Assembly (NCBI GenBank): GCA_900541685.1
Contig: UQKM01000008.1
Coordinates: 1-64,000, forward strand
DNA from: an uncultured Collinsella sp.
GTDB lineage: Bacteria; Actinomycetota; Coriobacteriia; Coriobacteriales; Coriobacteriaceae
Direction: 5' to 3'
DNA: 64,000 nt
The notes under the pieces were generated by a model, which saw only the letters and a program-made list of their open reading frames with translations, made no database searches and was not told the origin of the DNA. Below are positions 1 to 9,294 of this stretch, piece by piece; the first letter of the stretch is position 1, and the number at the start of each line of letters is the position of its first letter. The position numbers and the translations under genes were made by a program.

Positions 1-67
1 CCCGAACCCCGTGAGGGCCGGCGCCTTTAGACGCGTGCCGGAAATCCAAGGGTTATACCCTAAGAGC

Positions 68-93
68 AAACCACCCCTTTTAGGGGTGGTTTT
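68..93 (+). terminator. Intrinsic terminator of an upstream gene
   Basis: Inverted repeat AACCACCCC / GGGGTGGTT with a 4-5 base loop followed by a short T run. It would end transcription arriving from a gene left of the window; bases 1-30 could be the last codons of that gene (an open frame ends in TAG at 28-30), but too little is visible to name it. Confidence 0.7.
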
Positions 94-134
94 GATTTAT
101 GCCGAGGGATCGACTTTTGCAACGGTCAAAAAAC

Positions 135-317
135 CGAAGTCTAATACTTTTCCGAGAAGTGAACGAGACAAATCAGCCCCCCGAAGCATCGACACTTTAA
201 GGGCATCGTTTCCTGCAGTTTCGATGCTGGAATCCTGCGATTTTGCGGCCGAAAAATGCGGATGCTTCGGGGGTCCGAATATGGTCGTTCACTTCTCGGG
301 AAAAGTATTAGACCTCG
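135..317. repeat. MITE-like palindromic repeat, family A, copy 1
   Basis: 183-bp element with long imperfect terminal inverted repeats: the left end reads GTCTAATACTTTTCCGAGAA and the right end is its reverse complement. An inner inverted pair CCCCCGAAGCATC / GATGCTTCGGGGG lies inside, so the whole unit can fold back on itself. A second copy of the same length and orientation lies at 3166-3348. It has no coding capacity, so it is either a non-autonomous transposon relic or a large extragenic palindrome. Confidence 0.8.
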
Positions 318-335
318 ATCCACGAGGGGGCATCC

Positions 336-1631
336 CTACCGTGGCAGGCGAATCGTAAAGCGGCTTCCGACGCCCTCGACCGAGGTCACGCCGATGACGC
401 CGCCGTGGCTGTCGACGATCCACTTGGCGATAGCGAGCCCCAGGCCCGAGCCCTGCGCGCCGGCATCGCGTGCGTTGTCGGCGCGATAGAACCGTTCAAA
501 CGCATGAGCTGCGGATTCCTGGTTCATGCCGATACCCTCGTCCTCAACACTTATGTCGATCGCGCCCGTGCCCGCATCGGGAGTTATGCCAAATGTGACG
601 GTCGTTCCCGCGTCCGAATACTTGGCGGCATTCTGCACGATTGCGCGCAGAGCCTGCTTCACGAGTGCCACGTCAACCGATGCGTTGCAGCGCGGGTCGC
701 TGGTAAGTGTGGCATCGCACGCCAGCCGATATGTGTGCCCGGCATCGATCATCTGCGATTCTTCGCAAACCTCGCTGACCAGTGCAGCCAGGTTGGTATT
801 CACGCGTCTCAGCGCGGTGCGGCCGGCATCACCGCGCGCCAAAAACAGCAGCTGTTCCACGAATTCCTGCATGTGCTCGCTTTCGGCCTTGAGCGAGGCG
901 ATGGATTCTGCCAGCACATCCGGGTCGTCTTTGCCCCAGCGGTCGAGCATGTTCACGTAGCCCTGAATCACCGCGATGGGCGTGCGCAGCTCATGGCTTG
1001 CATCGTTGACAAAGCGCATCTGCTGCAGCTTGGCCTCTTGCATCTGGCGCAGCAGGCGGTTGAGTGCGACCTCGATGCTTGCCAGGTCGGCGTCGCCGGT
1101 GGTGACGCTCGGCGAGTCGACGCTTGCACGTTCGATGGCCTGCTCCAGCGTTTCCATCTTGCCGCCGGAGAGCTGCATACGGCCGAGCTCGTCCACGCGC
1201 AAGGCAAGGTCGTTGAGCGGCGCCATGGTGCGGCGCACGCGGCGGGCGCCGCCGAGCATGTTGAGCACGCCGATGACCTGCCAACCCACAACGACAAGGT
1301 AGAGAGGCCACAGTGCGACGAGGTCCTGCGCGAGGGGGAAGGTTTTGGTGGTACGCGCAAGCTCGACGGTATAGGTGAGTGTGGTCGGGTCCCAGCCGCG
1401 CGCGGGCGTCAGCGACATGCCGTGAACGGTGGTGCCGGGAATCCATCCCGCGGTAAACGCGCCGTCGGGCAGCGTCTGGTTGTATCCATAGACGAGGATC
1501 GCCGCCGCAACAACCAGCAGCAACAGATCGAGCCAGACATAGCTCATCAGACGGCGCCACATATAGCTCCAGTTGATGGCGCGGGCGATGGAGGTGACGC
1601 GCTTGGCCTCGGCGTTACGTACGGCAGACAT
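336..1631 (-). CDS. Sensor histidine kinase, two-component system
   Basis: A 431-residue membrane histidine kinase. Transmembrane segments are visible at about residues 31-50 and 105-127, with an extracellular loop of about 55 residues between them as the probable sensor. The HAMP-like and dimerization region carries the H box ASHELRTP (His about 213), followed by the N box and the GSGLGLAIAKWI G box of the ATPase domain. I start at the ATG at 1631 (MSAVRNAEAK), which overlaps the regulator's stop by 17 nt; the long upstream open frame is the shadow of the regulator. It is expected to phosphorylate the adjacent OmpR-type regulator. The signal cannot be told from sequence. Confidence 0.9.
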   Translation of the reverse strand: MSAVRNAEAKRVTSIARAINWSYMWRRLMSYVWLDLLLLVVAAAILVYGYNQTLPDGAFTAGWIPGTTVHGMSLTPARGWDPTTLTYTVELARTTKTFPLAQDLVALWPLYLVVVGWQVIGVLNMLGGARRVRRTMAPLNDLALRVDELGRMQLSGGKMETLEQAIERASVDSPSVTTGDADLASIEVALNRLLRQMQEAKLQQMRFVNDASHELRTPIAVIQGYVNMLDRWGKDDPDVLAESIASLKAESEHMQEFVEQLLFLARGDAGRTALRRVNTNLAALVSEVCEESQMIDAGHTYRLACDATLTSDPRCNASVDVALVKQALRAIVQNAAKYSDAGTTVTFGITPDAGTGAIDISVEDEGIGMNQESAAHAFERFYRADNARDAGAQGSGLGLAIAKWIVDSHGGVIGVTSVEGVGSRFTIRLPR

Positions 1632-2391
1632 AGCCCACCCCGCGCACGGTCTGGATGATGCGGGCGCCGCCGGCGTCTTCAATCTTGGCGCGCAGGTGCG
1701 CGATGTGCACGTCGACGTTGTTAGTGTCGCCCACGTAGTCGTAGCCCAGCGCCTCGTGCGCGATGCGCTCACGCGTGAGCACGGTGCCGGTGTGCGCCAT
1801 AAGCAGGGCGAGGACGTCGAACTCGCGAGCCGTGAGCGCGATGGGCGAGCCGCCGACCGTGACTTCGCGGCGGTCGGGATCGAGCGCAACCGAGCCCACG
1901 GTGAGCACGGCGGGGGAGGGCACGGCAGAGGTCTTGGCCGAGTCGCTAGCCGGGGACGTCGCGGCGGTACCGGCACCCGTAGCGCCCTCCCCGGCCCCAA
2001 CGCCGCCAGCGCCCGAAGCCGCCCGCACGGCCTCCGAGCGCTTCAGCGCCACGCGGATCCGTGCGAACAGCTCCTCGATCGCAAATGGCTTGGTCAGGTA
2101 ATCGTCGGCGCCGGCATCGAGCCCGGCCACCTTGTCCATCACGGCATCGCGCGCGGTGACCATGATCACCGGCACGTCCTTGTGCTTGCGGACACGCCGC
2201 AGGACCTCCATGCCGTTGAGCTGCGGCAGCAGTACATCGAGCAGAATCAGATCGTAGTCGCGCTCCAGCGCCAGGTCAACGGCGGTGCGGCCATCGGCGG
2301 CGTGCTCCACCTGATAGCCCTCGTGCTCCAGCTCGAGTGTCACAAAGCGGGCGATTTTCTCCTCGTCCTCTACGATCAGGATCCGTGCCAT
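1615..2391 (-). CDS. OmpR/PhoB-family response regulator
   Basis: 258 residues. The N-terminal receiver begins MARILIVEDEE, with the phosphoacceptor Asp in LILLDVLLP and the conserved Lys in DDYLTKPF. The C-terminal winged helix ends with the usual VRGVGYVCRT. Between them is an unusually long, low-complexity Ala/Gly/Ser linker (about residues 125-165). It lies 18 nt after the DUF4342 gene and overlaps the kinase gene, so the three are almost certainly one transcript. Confidence 0.9.
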   Translation of the reverse strand: MARILIVEDEEKIARFVTLELEHEGYQVEHAADGRTAVDLALERDYDLILLDVLLPQLNGMEVLRRVRKHKDVPVIMVTARDAVMDKVAGLDAGADDYLTKPFAIEELFARIRVALKRSEAVRAASGAGGVGAGEGATGAGTAATSPASDSAKTSAVPSPAVLTVGSVALDPDRREVTVGGSPIALTAREFDVLALLMAHTGTVLTRERIAHEALGYDYVGDTNNVDVHIAHLRAKIEDAGGARIIQTVRGVGYVCRT

Positions 2392-2409
2392 ATGTGCTCC
2401 CGTCTGCGA

Positions 2410-2952
2410 TTACTTGTCGTCGTTGAGATTTTGCTTGATGTCGTCCGCGGCGTCGGCGGCGTGATCCATCAGGTTATTGATGCTGCCGGGCACGTCGCCG
2501 TCGCTGTCGATGCGGTAGCGCATGCCAAAGAACAGGCCAAGCAGCATCAGCCAAATCGTAGCGCCCCAGGCAAACAAGGCGACGATGGGAATCAGGATGG
2601 GAATGTTGAGGATGATCGCATCGCGGCGCGTGGCGATAAACTTGGTGTCCAGGCTCAGTCGGAAGAGCTTTTTGAGGTACTCCCACACGCTGTCCATCTT
2701 CTTGGAGAAGTCGGTCTTTTCGCTCGACTTCTCGTAGGCGGCCTGCGCGGCGACCATCTCGGCCGAGGGCTCGTCGACCAGCGCGGACTCGGTGGCGGCG
2801 TGCGCCGACGTGGTCTGGGTCTTACCCTGCGACTCGAGCCAAATGATGGCATCCAGAACGTTGCCGTCGGCGGCGTCGAGCGCGGCCTTGGCGTCGGTGT
2901 AGCTCACGTTGCACTTGGTGCGGATGGTTTCAACTTTTTCGAGGTCGTCCAT
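2410..2952 (-). CDS. UBA-like/DUF4342 membrane protein
   Basis: 180 residues. Residues 1-45 form a UBA/TS-N-like helical domain of the kind seen in elongation factor Ts (KVETIRTKCNVSYTDAKAAL). A charged linker follows, then a DUF4342-like region with one or two hydrophobic segments (IILNIPILIPIVALFAWGA and IWLMLLGLFFGM). The C-terminal tail is acidic. It is the first gene of the operon with the two-component system, so it may be the controlled envelope function or an accessory of the sensor; its biochemical role is not known. A Shine-Dalgarno-like AAAGGACAGG precedes the ATG. Confidence 0.75.
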   Translation of the reverse strand: MDDLEKVETIRTKCNVSYTDAKAALDAADGNVLDAIIWLESQGKTQTTSAHAATESALVDEPSAEMVAAQAAYEKSSEKTDFSKKMDSVWEYLKKLFRLSLDTKFIATRRDAIILNIPILIPIVALFAWGATIWLMLLGLFFGMRYRIDSDGDVPGSINNLMDHAADAADDIKQNLNDDK

Positions 2953-3070
2953 GACCTGTCCTTTCGTTCGATGGGCGCGACGCCGGGCGATCTGCCCGGG
3001 CGCGAGCGTTGCGTTCGGCGGCCTGCGTTGCGCGGCGCCGCCCCGCCCTTGGTCGAACTCTATAGTGCAG

Positions 3071-3098
3071 GTTATAGATTAAGCGATTCTTGAGCCAA
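3071..3098 (-). promoter_or_regulatory. Predicted sigma-70-type promoter of the DUF4342/two-component operon
   Basis: On the minus strand TTGGCT and TATAAC are separated by 16 bases, about 120 nt before the start at 2952. Only the hexamers support it. Confidence 0.4.
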
Positions 3099-3165
3099 GA
3101 TTAATGTTGGATGAGTTTTTGGGTGGCGGTGGGGAAGGAGAGGTGTCCTTCTGGGTAGCTAGCAG

Positions 3166-3348
3166 CGAGGTCTAATACTTTTCTGAGAAGTGAACGAGCT
3201 AAATCGGACCCCCGAAGCATCGACACTTTAAAGGTGCCGTTTCCTGCGGTTTCGATACTGGAATCCTGCGATTTTGCTGCCGAAAAATGCTGATGTTTCG
3301 GGGGTCCAAAAACAGGCGTTCACTTCCCGGGAAAAGTATTAGACCTCG
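3166..3348. repeat. MITE-like palindromic repeat, family A, copy 2
   Basis: Same 183-bp element as at 135-317 in the same orientation, with scattered substitutions. The terminal inverted repeats here are longer and better matched (CGAGGTCTAATACTTTTC at the left, its near-complement at the right). The two copies enclose exactly the DUF4342/two-component operon. Confidence 0.85.
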
Positions 3349-3432
3349 ATAGCGGGGGATGGTGGGCCGGTGGCAAGCCGGCGGCAGGAGGTGGTCCTGC
3401 CGCCGGCTTGGGGCGTTGCTGCTGCCTATGTG

Positions 3433-4866
3433 CTACTCGCAGATTTGGTCGACCACCTCGGTGATGGTCTTTTTTGCGGCTGCGAGGTTGCGTTGGGCCT
3501 GGGCGACAGCGGCCTCGGCTTGTTTCTTTGCCTTTACGACCTCGGCAAAGCGATTGATGGATTCGCTGTACTCGCGCGTGCGCGGGTCGAGTGCCGGCGG
3601 GACTTCGATCTCGAACAGGTCGCTCGGGCGGATGGCGCGGATGTCGGCTGCTTCAGTTAATGCTTGAATCAGTTGTGCCCCATGGCCTTCGGTGAGGTAT
3701 CCAACGATTATCTCCGAAAACACCACGCGTTCCTCTTCGGTCATTGTTTCGAATGACGGGCGAATGACGGTGGTGTTGTGCGAAGCAACCAGGTGCTGCT
3801 TTGCGTCGTCGGCGCTGACGACGAGCAGATTGGACGCGCCGTAACGACCCAGCATGCGTGGCATGACGATATCTCCAGCGCGGAGCTCATAGCGATCGAG
3901 AATGCTGGGGTCCACCTTTACGATTCTTGAATCCGAACCATTTGCGCTCTCTACAGCGTCTGCGGGCAGAAGGTTGCCGTCCTGAAAATCCTGAGATGAG
4001 ATACGGCGCACCTCGATCGCATCAATATCGTTCGACGTGGTGCTCTCGCGGGGCATAAATGGTGCTACTCGCGTAAAAGCGTCACCGAGCGTGGCGCTGT
4101 AGTTTCGGGTGAGACTGATAAGGCTGACTTTGTTCCACGAGAGTGGGGCATGGTGTTGGAGTAGTTCACGCGTCTCGAGAACGATTGTCTCTATGGGAGA
4201 GGTCTGATCTTGATCGAGGTTAACGTGGGACCAATCCGGCGCAATAGCTAGGGGTGGGCAGGATTCTTCGTTCGCGGGGGTTGGCACCAAGTAACGAGTG
4301 AAGCTGGATAGGTTGTGGAATGTGACGCTGCGGTTTTCTGTCGACAGGACGATGAGCTCGCACATCTTGTATCTGCTGGGTTCGCTGTGCGGGAAATAGA
4401 CGACACGTTCAATGAGTCCTTCGCGCATGAGAACCGTGCGCGCCTGCTCGGCTTTATCTATTAGACTTGCTGGCAGCAATACCGCTGCTTTGCTTCGACC
4501 GGAAAGTGCGAGAGCATAGAGACACCAAACAAAGGGGTCCCAATCGCAAAAGCCTAAATAGCCCGGCTCCAGATCGTTGATAAGGGCCTCGCATAAGCGT
4601 ATTTCTTTGTCGTGAGTATTGCGATGGTAACCCGTGGCGTCAATAAACACCGGAGCGGGGCCGTCGGCGTCGTTTCGCTCTCCTGGTTCAAGCTCGCTAA
4701 TGCTGGGAAAAACGCCTTTATTCATGAAGAGACATGTATTGAGCAAGTCGGCATCGAGCGAATCAGGTAGTCGAACGATGTGTAAGTGACTGCCTTGTTC
4801 TAGATTGAGCGCGCGCGAAATGATGGCAGCGGTGAGGCGTGGCAAAGAGAACGCGGATTCGTACAT
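3433..4866 (-). CDS. HsdM/HsdS-like protein (N-6 DNA methylase-type, probably inactive)
   Basis: 477 residues. The middle (about 100-190) resembles the distal half of type I methylase subunits: a LLPASLIDKAEQARTVLMREGLIERVVYF-like stretch read as the usual 'failure-to-modify, new start, L.AVI.LP' block, trimmed here. The last 200 residues look like a target-recognition half-domain (ELRAGDIVMPRMLGRYGASN) ending in a long charged coiled coil, as in HsdS. I do not see a SAM-binding FxGxG loop or an NPPF/DPPY catalytic motif, so it is either a regulatory relic or a DNA-recognition protein without methylation activity. No HsdR partner is nearby. Start at 4866 has an AAAGGG ribosome site. Confidence 0.5.
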   Translation of the reverse strand: MYESAFSLPRLTAAIISRALNLEQGSHLHIVRLPDSLDADLLNTCLFMNKGVFPSISELEPGERNDADGPAPVFIDATGYHRNTHDKEIRLCEALINDLEPGYLGFCDWDPFVWCLYALALSGRSKAAVLLPASLIDKAEQARTVLMREGLIERVVYFPHSEPSRYKMCELIVLSTENRSVTFHNLSSFTRYLVPTPANEESCPPLAIAPDWSHVNLDQDQTSPIETIVLETRELLQHHAPLSWNKVSLISLTRNYSATLGDAFTRVAPFMPRESTTSNDIDAIEVRRISSQDFQDGNLLPADAVESANGSDSRIVKVDPSILDRYELRAGDIVMPRMLGRYGASNLLVVSADDAKQHLVASHNTTVIRPSFETMTEEERVVFSEIIVGYLTEGHGAQLIQALTEAADIRAIRPSDLFEIEVPPALDPRTREYSESINRFAEVVKAKKQAEAAVAQAQRNLAAAKKTITEVVDQICE

Positions 4867-5155
4867 ACGTATGCCCTTTCTTCTTAGTGGGTTATATATT
4901 AGCAGATTATTTTGAAAATTTCTAATGACGAGAACAGCTCACTGTGCTATCCTCGAAGCAATCCAAAACTAACTCAATATCAACTGCTTGATGCAACCGC
5001 TATACAGCATTTAGGCAAGCTACGTTATCGAGCGAGACGATTTCACTTACGAAGCAGCAGGTTAGGTCAACAACTACTACCTATGCCTCAGAACATTCTA
5101 AAACTTAGAACAAACTAAACGACAAGCATTCGCAACCGGACAGGAAGAGGCATTC
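4867..5155. other. AT-rich intergenic region between divergent genes
   Basis: About 290 bases separating the HsdM-like gene (minus) and the 5156 gene (plus). It is clearly more AT-rich than its surroundings and must hold both promoters (for example TATATA at 4893-4899), but I cannot assign hexamers with confidence. No open frame stands out. Confidence 0.5.
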
Positions 5156-6073
5156 ATGAAGAATGAAGACAGTATTTATGAGGTGTTCCTCAACGCGATC
5201 GATGAAGATCTCCGCAGCATGTGCAAAAAGAACGGGAAGGCAGAGATGCCGTTTCCGTATCCGTACTGCGGCGAGCAGGATACCGAGCGCTTGGCTAAGG
5301 CACTCGTTGGCGTGCTGGAAAAGCACTCGCCCGATATTCCCGGGCTGGTGCCCGAGCAGTATCGAGACGATGTGCACGAGGCCCGCGAGCTTTTGGCCGC
5401 AGCGTCGCTCGCTTTGTTGTCGCTGTATTTTCCCCAGCGCGATAACTGTGTGCACTGCATGGCCATCTTAATTGGCATGTTTGAGCACGGAAGCAATCCG
5501 CGCTTTAAGTCGAGCGGCGTGCGCATGTTCGAGCAGGTTACGACAGGTATGAAGTACTCGTCCGAACAAGGTGGATATATTCTGTCTCGCTTTGTGCGAA
5601 GCATCGACTACAAAAGACCCTGCGACCACGTGCATCGCGATGGGTCGCGCGGTTTTACGGCGGACGAGGACGATGCCGTCATGTTTTATAAGCGCTATCT
5701 CAAGGTGCAGAGACGCGTCTTCGATACCAGCCCGCGTTTCAACTTTGAGCTATGCGTCAAACGCCCGTTTGAGGCGCTTTCGGACAATCGGGAGAACTTT
5801 TATTGCATGGAGGAAAAGATGGAAATCGATTTGGCAACTAAGGTACGGGAGCTCCAGGACCGCTACACCCTCAACTTCGCTCAGGCCAAAGAGTATGACC
5901 TGCTCGACAAGCTGATGATTGATGCATTGCTTGCATATCTGCGCGACGGGTCAGTCTCAATCGCGGCGCGCGAGAGCTATGTGGCGCAAACGGAGCGTCT
6001 GATTGACGGTGCGGTCAAGTTGCCGTGTGCGACGAGCCCCAAGGAGGGCGCAGACGTCGACCGTATTTCCTAG
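5156..6073 (+). CDS. Hypothetical protein
   Basis: 305 residues, not recognised. It is soluble and mixed alpha-helical, with cysteines scattered through it (a possible CxxC at NCVHC, about residue 100) but no clear metal site, signal peptide or membrane span. The ribosome site AGGAAGAGG lies 6 nt before the ATG. The next gene starts 38 nt downstream, so it probably forms a transcription unit with the VirD4-like ATPase. Confidence 0.7.
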   Translation: MKNEDSIYEVFLNAIDEDLRSMCKKNGKAEMPFPYPYCGEQDTERLAKALVGVLEKHSPDIPGLVPEQYRDDVHEARELLAAASLALLSLYFPQRDNCVHCMAILIGMFEHGSNPRFKSSGVRMFEQVTTGMKYSSEQGGYILSRFVRSIDYKRPCDHVHRDGSRGFTADEDDAVMFYKRYLKVQRRVFDTSPRFNFELCVKRPFEALSDNRENFYCMEEKMEIDLATKVRELQDRYTLNFAQAKEYDLLDKLMIDALLAYLRDGSVSIAARESYVAQTERLIDGAVKLPCATSPKEGADVDRIS

Positions 6074-6111
6074 CAATCACGCAGAACTATCGACAAGAAA
6101 GGGGCCGTGCC

Positions 6112-7596
6112 ATGTCGGTCATTAAGATGTACGGCTACGAGGCCGCGCAGCAAACGGAGTACCAAACCAAGAAGTGGGCGACCAAGGAGGAAATGCAGGC
6201 GCTGTCATCCGGCGATGAGCAGCGCGATGTGATCTTGGCGCAAGGTGCCACGGTGGCTTTCTACGAGGGCGACAAGCACTGGGAGACAAGCGTGTCCAAC
6301 AATGTTTTTGCCTTTGGCGGTACTGGTAGCGGCAAAACAGCGAGTTTCGTTTTGCCCAACCTGCTCAACCACCACGAGTGCTGCTATGTGGTCACAGACA
6401 CCAAGGGCGAGTTACTGCGCCGCACGGGAAAAGGCTTTGAAGAGGACGGCTACGAGGTAACGGTTCTCGATACTGTTAATCCCGAGCAGTCGGCCGGATA
6501 CGACCCTCTGCGCTACGTGATGGATGTCGAGGATATTCCCACCACAGTGGCGGCAATCATGGAGGGGGTCGATCCTGACGGCCGTAGCCTTAGGTATGAT
6601 CCGTTCTGGAATAACGCGAGCGACCTGCTGCTTCGAGCGATTGTTGGAATCCTGTTCCTCCTGGAGACCCTTGCCGGCACCCTTACGCCGGGTGAGGACC
6701 CCAATGCCCCGCGCCGCTACCTTAAGATGAACAACGTCTTTAAACTGGCTGCGCTCATCAAGGTTACGGGAGATGGTGAGGGACGATTCCCGTTGGACTA
6801 TCTTGTAGAAGAGGTGGAGTCCAGGGAGTTTCTCGATAAGTTTGGTGCGAAGAACGCTGATCTGTATGGCGTTGAGCAGTATCGCGATTTTCGAGGTGCG
6901 GCAGATAGGACGCTTAAGAGTATTCTGATCACGCTCAATGCAACTATCTCGCGGCTTAAGACGCCCCAGCTCATGCGCGTTTTTGAGAATGACGAGATGC
7001 GTCTTGATCGTATTGACGAGGGCAAGCGCGTGATCGATCTCAAGGTGAGCGACAACGATTCGGCTAATGCATGGCTTGCGAATGTTGCCCTTAAGCAGCT
7101 GTTTAACCTTGCCCAGCGCCGTGCCGATGCCAGCCCCAGCGGCCATTTGCAGCGTCGCGTGCAGTTTGTGCTCGATGAGTTTCCCAATGTGGGACGCATA
7201 CCCGATTTTGAGCGCAGCATTGCGACCGTGCGCAGCCGTGGAATTAGCTTTTTGATGTGCGCGCAGTCGTTGAGCCAGCTCGATGGCGTGTATGGCAAAT
7301 CCACGGCGCTTACCATCCTCGATAACTGCGATAGCTTGGTCTATATGGGTGGCGGCAGCAACATCGCGACGCAGAACTACATAAGCGAACTGTGTGGCGA
7401 GTCGGTTTTGGGCACCAAGTACGTGGGCGCCGAGCGCACTGCCGTAGATGTGCGCGGTTGCGTGATGACACCAGGCGAGGTTGGGCTTATGCCTCGCACC
7501 GATTGCCTGGTCAAGGTGACCGGCATGCGCCCCTTCCGCGCCAAGAAGTACTTTTGCGACGACCATCCCAATGCCGCCAAGTGGCTGAGGGATTAG
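6112..7596 (+). CDS. VirD4/TraG-type coupling ATPase, orphan
   Basis: 494 residues from the ATG at 6112, which has a strong AGAAAGGGG ribosome site; the open frame extends 29 codons further upstream but that overlaps the previous gene. Walker A is GGTGSGKT (about residues 70-77) and Walker B is FVLDEFPNVG (about 350). The long CAQSLSQLDGVYG and 'DNCDSLVYMGGG' blocks are typical of the TraG/VirD4 family, which pumps DNA or protein substrates into type IV secretion channels. The N-terminal membrane anchor of the family is missing, and there is no relaxase or mating-pair gene nearby. It may be a soluble TraG-like motor of an island or a relic of a conjugative element. Confidence 0.85.
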   Translation: MSVIKMYGYEAAQQTEYQTKKWATKEEMQALSSGDEQRDVILAQGATVAFYEGDKHWETSVSNNVFAFGGTGSGKTASFVLPNLLNHHECCYVVTDTKGELLRRTGKGFEEDGYEVTVLDTVNPEQSAGYDPLRYVMDVEDIPTTVAAIMEGVDPDGRSLRYDPFWNNASDLLLRAIVGILFLLETLAGTLTPGEDPNAPRRYLKMNNVFKLAALIKVTGDGEGRFPLDYLVEEVESREFLDKFGAKNADLYGVEQYRDFRGAADRTLKSILITLNATISRLKTPQLMRVFENDEMRLDRIDEGKRVIDLKVSDNDSANAWLANVALKQLFNLAQRRADASPSGHLQRRVQFVLDEFPNVGRIPDFERSIATVRSRGISFLMCAQSLSQLDGVYGKSTALTILDNCDSLVYMGGGSNIATQNYISELCGESVLGTKYVGAERTAVDVRGCVMTPGEVGLMPRTDCLVKVTGMRPFRAKKYFCDDHPNAAKWLRD

Positions 7597-7711
7597 TTCC
7601 TGCAGCTTTGTGTATCCCATCTTGCATGTTTTGTCGCACGGCTTCCGTTAGTCGTAAGCCGTGCGGTCCAGTTTTTGCCTCCTTACCGATTCCGTTTAGA
7701 AAGGAATTACC

Positions 7712-8314
7712 ATGCCCGTTATGTATCGTGAGCCCAGCATCATAAAGAAGTCCAAGGACGGCCGTGTTGCCGCTGTCGATATGGCAAGCGAACTGCTCAA
7801 CAGTCGTGTGCTGCTGCTGGAGGGCGAGGTCAACGATGTGACCTGTAACGGCCTTATTAAGTCCATGCTGGTGCTGGAACATCAAAGCGCGACCGAGCCC
7901 ATCACCCTCATCATCAACAGCCCGGGCGGCAGCGTTACGGCGGGGCTGGCGCTCATCGACACCATGCAGTCGCTCGACTGCCCCGTGGTCACGGTAGGCG
8001 AGGGCGTCGTGGCATCGATGGCCGCGGTGATCCTGGCCTGCGGCGACCACCGCCAGGTGTACCGCCACACGCAGGTGCTCATTCACCAGTTGATGGGCGG
8101 CACAGGCATGGCGCAGCAGACCGATATCGAGATTGTGGCCCAGCATACGGCAGCCATGCGTGCCGAGTTGGACGAGCTGCTGGCCGAGCACGGCAACCTG
8201 AGCGCCCAGGAGTTCCATGAGCTCACCGAGCGTGACTGCTGGTGCAACGCCAAACGCGCTTTGGAGCTGGGCCTGGTGGATGAGGTGATTGCGCCCAGCA
8301 AGAAGGCGCTCTAG
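7712..8314 (+). CDS. ClpP-like serine protease
   Basis: 200 residues, about the normal length of ClpP. The catalytic triad appears intact: Ser in VVASMAAVIL (about 102), His in LIHQLMGG (about 125) and Asp in TERDCWCN (about 174). The Gly-rich substrate-binding strand is NSPGGSVTAG. It differs enough from housekeeping ClpP (VASMAA instead of AASMGA, CWCNAKRA instead of NFMSAEEA) to be a second, island-borne paralogue. No Clp ATPase is adjacent; it follows the VirD4-like gene by 115 nt with its own GAAAGGAA ribosome site. Confidence 0.8.
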   Translation: MPVMYREPSIIKKSKDGRVAAVDMASELLNSRVLLLEGEVNDVTCNGLIKSMLVLEHQSATEPITLIINSPGGSVTAGLALIDTMQSLDCPVVTVGEGVVASMAAVILACGDHRQVYRHTQVLIHQLMGGTGMAQQTDIEIVAQHTAAMRAELDELLAEHGNLSAQEFHELTERDCWCNAKRALELGLVDEVIAPSKKAL

Positions 8315-8388
8315 CGGGGCGCATGCCTTACAAGTACGTTGTGCAGGGCGAACAAGTGCGTAAATTCACAGCCAGAAAGAGGTTGAAC

Positions 8389-9207
8389 ATGAACAGGATT
8401 TGGGACGTCGATGGCATTGAGTGGGAAGACCTGCCCACCGTGAGCGACCTGCTGTGCGCTGCGGACACAAAGATCCTGGCGCGTGAGGTTGCCCTTCGAT
8501 ACGGCGGCAAGCCGGACGGCCGCGGCCGTGGCGATAGCGAACGCAGCCTAAAGCGCGCCCGCCGCAAGGTCAAAAAGCTGCGGAAGATAGATCCCGAGCC
8601 CAGCGACAAGATCATCCTGTTGCCCAAGCATGTCATCAATCGTCGCGATGCGGGCCACGGTTTTGGCTATTACGACGTGGAGCCGTGCATCTTTATGCGC
8701 GACGGCGTGCAAAGGCTGGGGGAGGACGCACTCGCCAATGTGCTTCCGTGGGAATTGATCCTGATGGATGATGAGTCCGCGAGCGAAATGCTGGGCTTTC
8801 GCGTATGGCTCGAAGGCGAGTGGGATCTATGCGAACGTTATCGCTTTTTGGCCGTGGTGTGTGTTCGCATGCTGAACAACATCTGGGCGCAAAAGGAGCT
8901 GCGCAAGTTCCTCGAGCAGGGCGATGCGGCCTGCGATATGGACGAGGACGATGTAGTTGAGGACATTCGCCGCGACGTGCTGTATCCCGAGGAAGTAATT
9001 AACGCCAAACTCGGCGGCTATTGGGACGCGAGTTTGGGACTCAACCTGCCCTGGAAGGACGAGCATCGGCAGACTTGCACGCGGATTGACAGGGCTATCG
9101 ATGACCTGTTTGCCGAGGAAACGAAGCGCTGCGCTGCGGAGCTTGGGAAGAAGCTCGAGCGCGGGTATGAGGAGCGCGGGGAGTTACTGAACGGGATGTC
9201 CTTGTGA
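8389..9207 (+). CDS. Hypothetical protein
   Basis: 272 residues, not recognised. An upstream ATG at 8323 is in frame, but the ATG at 8389 has a far better ribosome site (AAAGAGG, 7 nt away), so I start there. A basic patch RSLKRARRKVKKLRK near residue 50 suggests nucleic-acid or polyanion binding, and the C-terminal half is acidic. No membrane span. It follows the ClpP-like gene closely and is probably co-transcribed. Confidence 0.7.
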   Translation: MNRIWDVDGIEWEDLPTVSDLLCAADTKILAREVALRYGGKPDGRGRGDSERSLKRARRKVKKLRKIDPEPSDKIILLPKHVINRRDAGHGFGYYDVEPCIFMRDGVQRLGEDALANVLPWELILMDDESASEMLGFRVWLEGEWDLCERYRFLAVVCVRMLNNIWAQKELRKFLEQGDAACDMDEDDVVEDIRRDVLYPEEVINAKLGGYWDASLGLNLPWKDEHRQTCTRIDRAIDDLFAEETKRCAAELGKKLERGYEERGELLNGMSL

Positions 9208-9294
9208 ACGGTTGCCGACGGTCCGATAAAAATCTGTCCGGACGAAATGATAGAACGATAGCGTAAATAGCATCTGCACTTTAAGGAGTTAACA

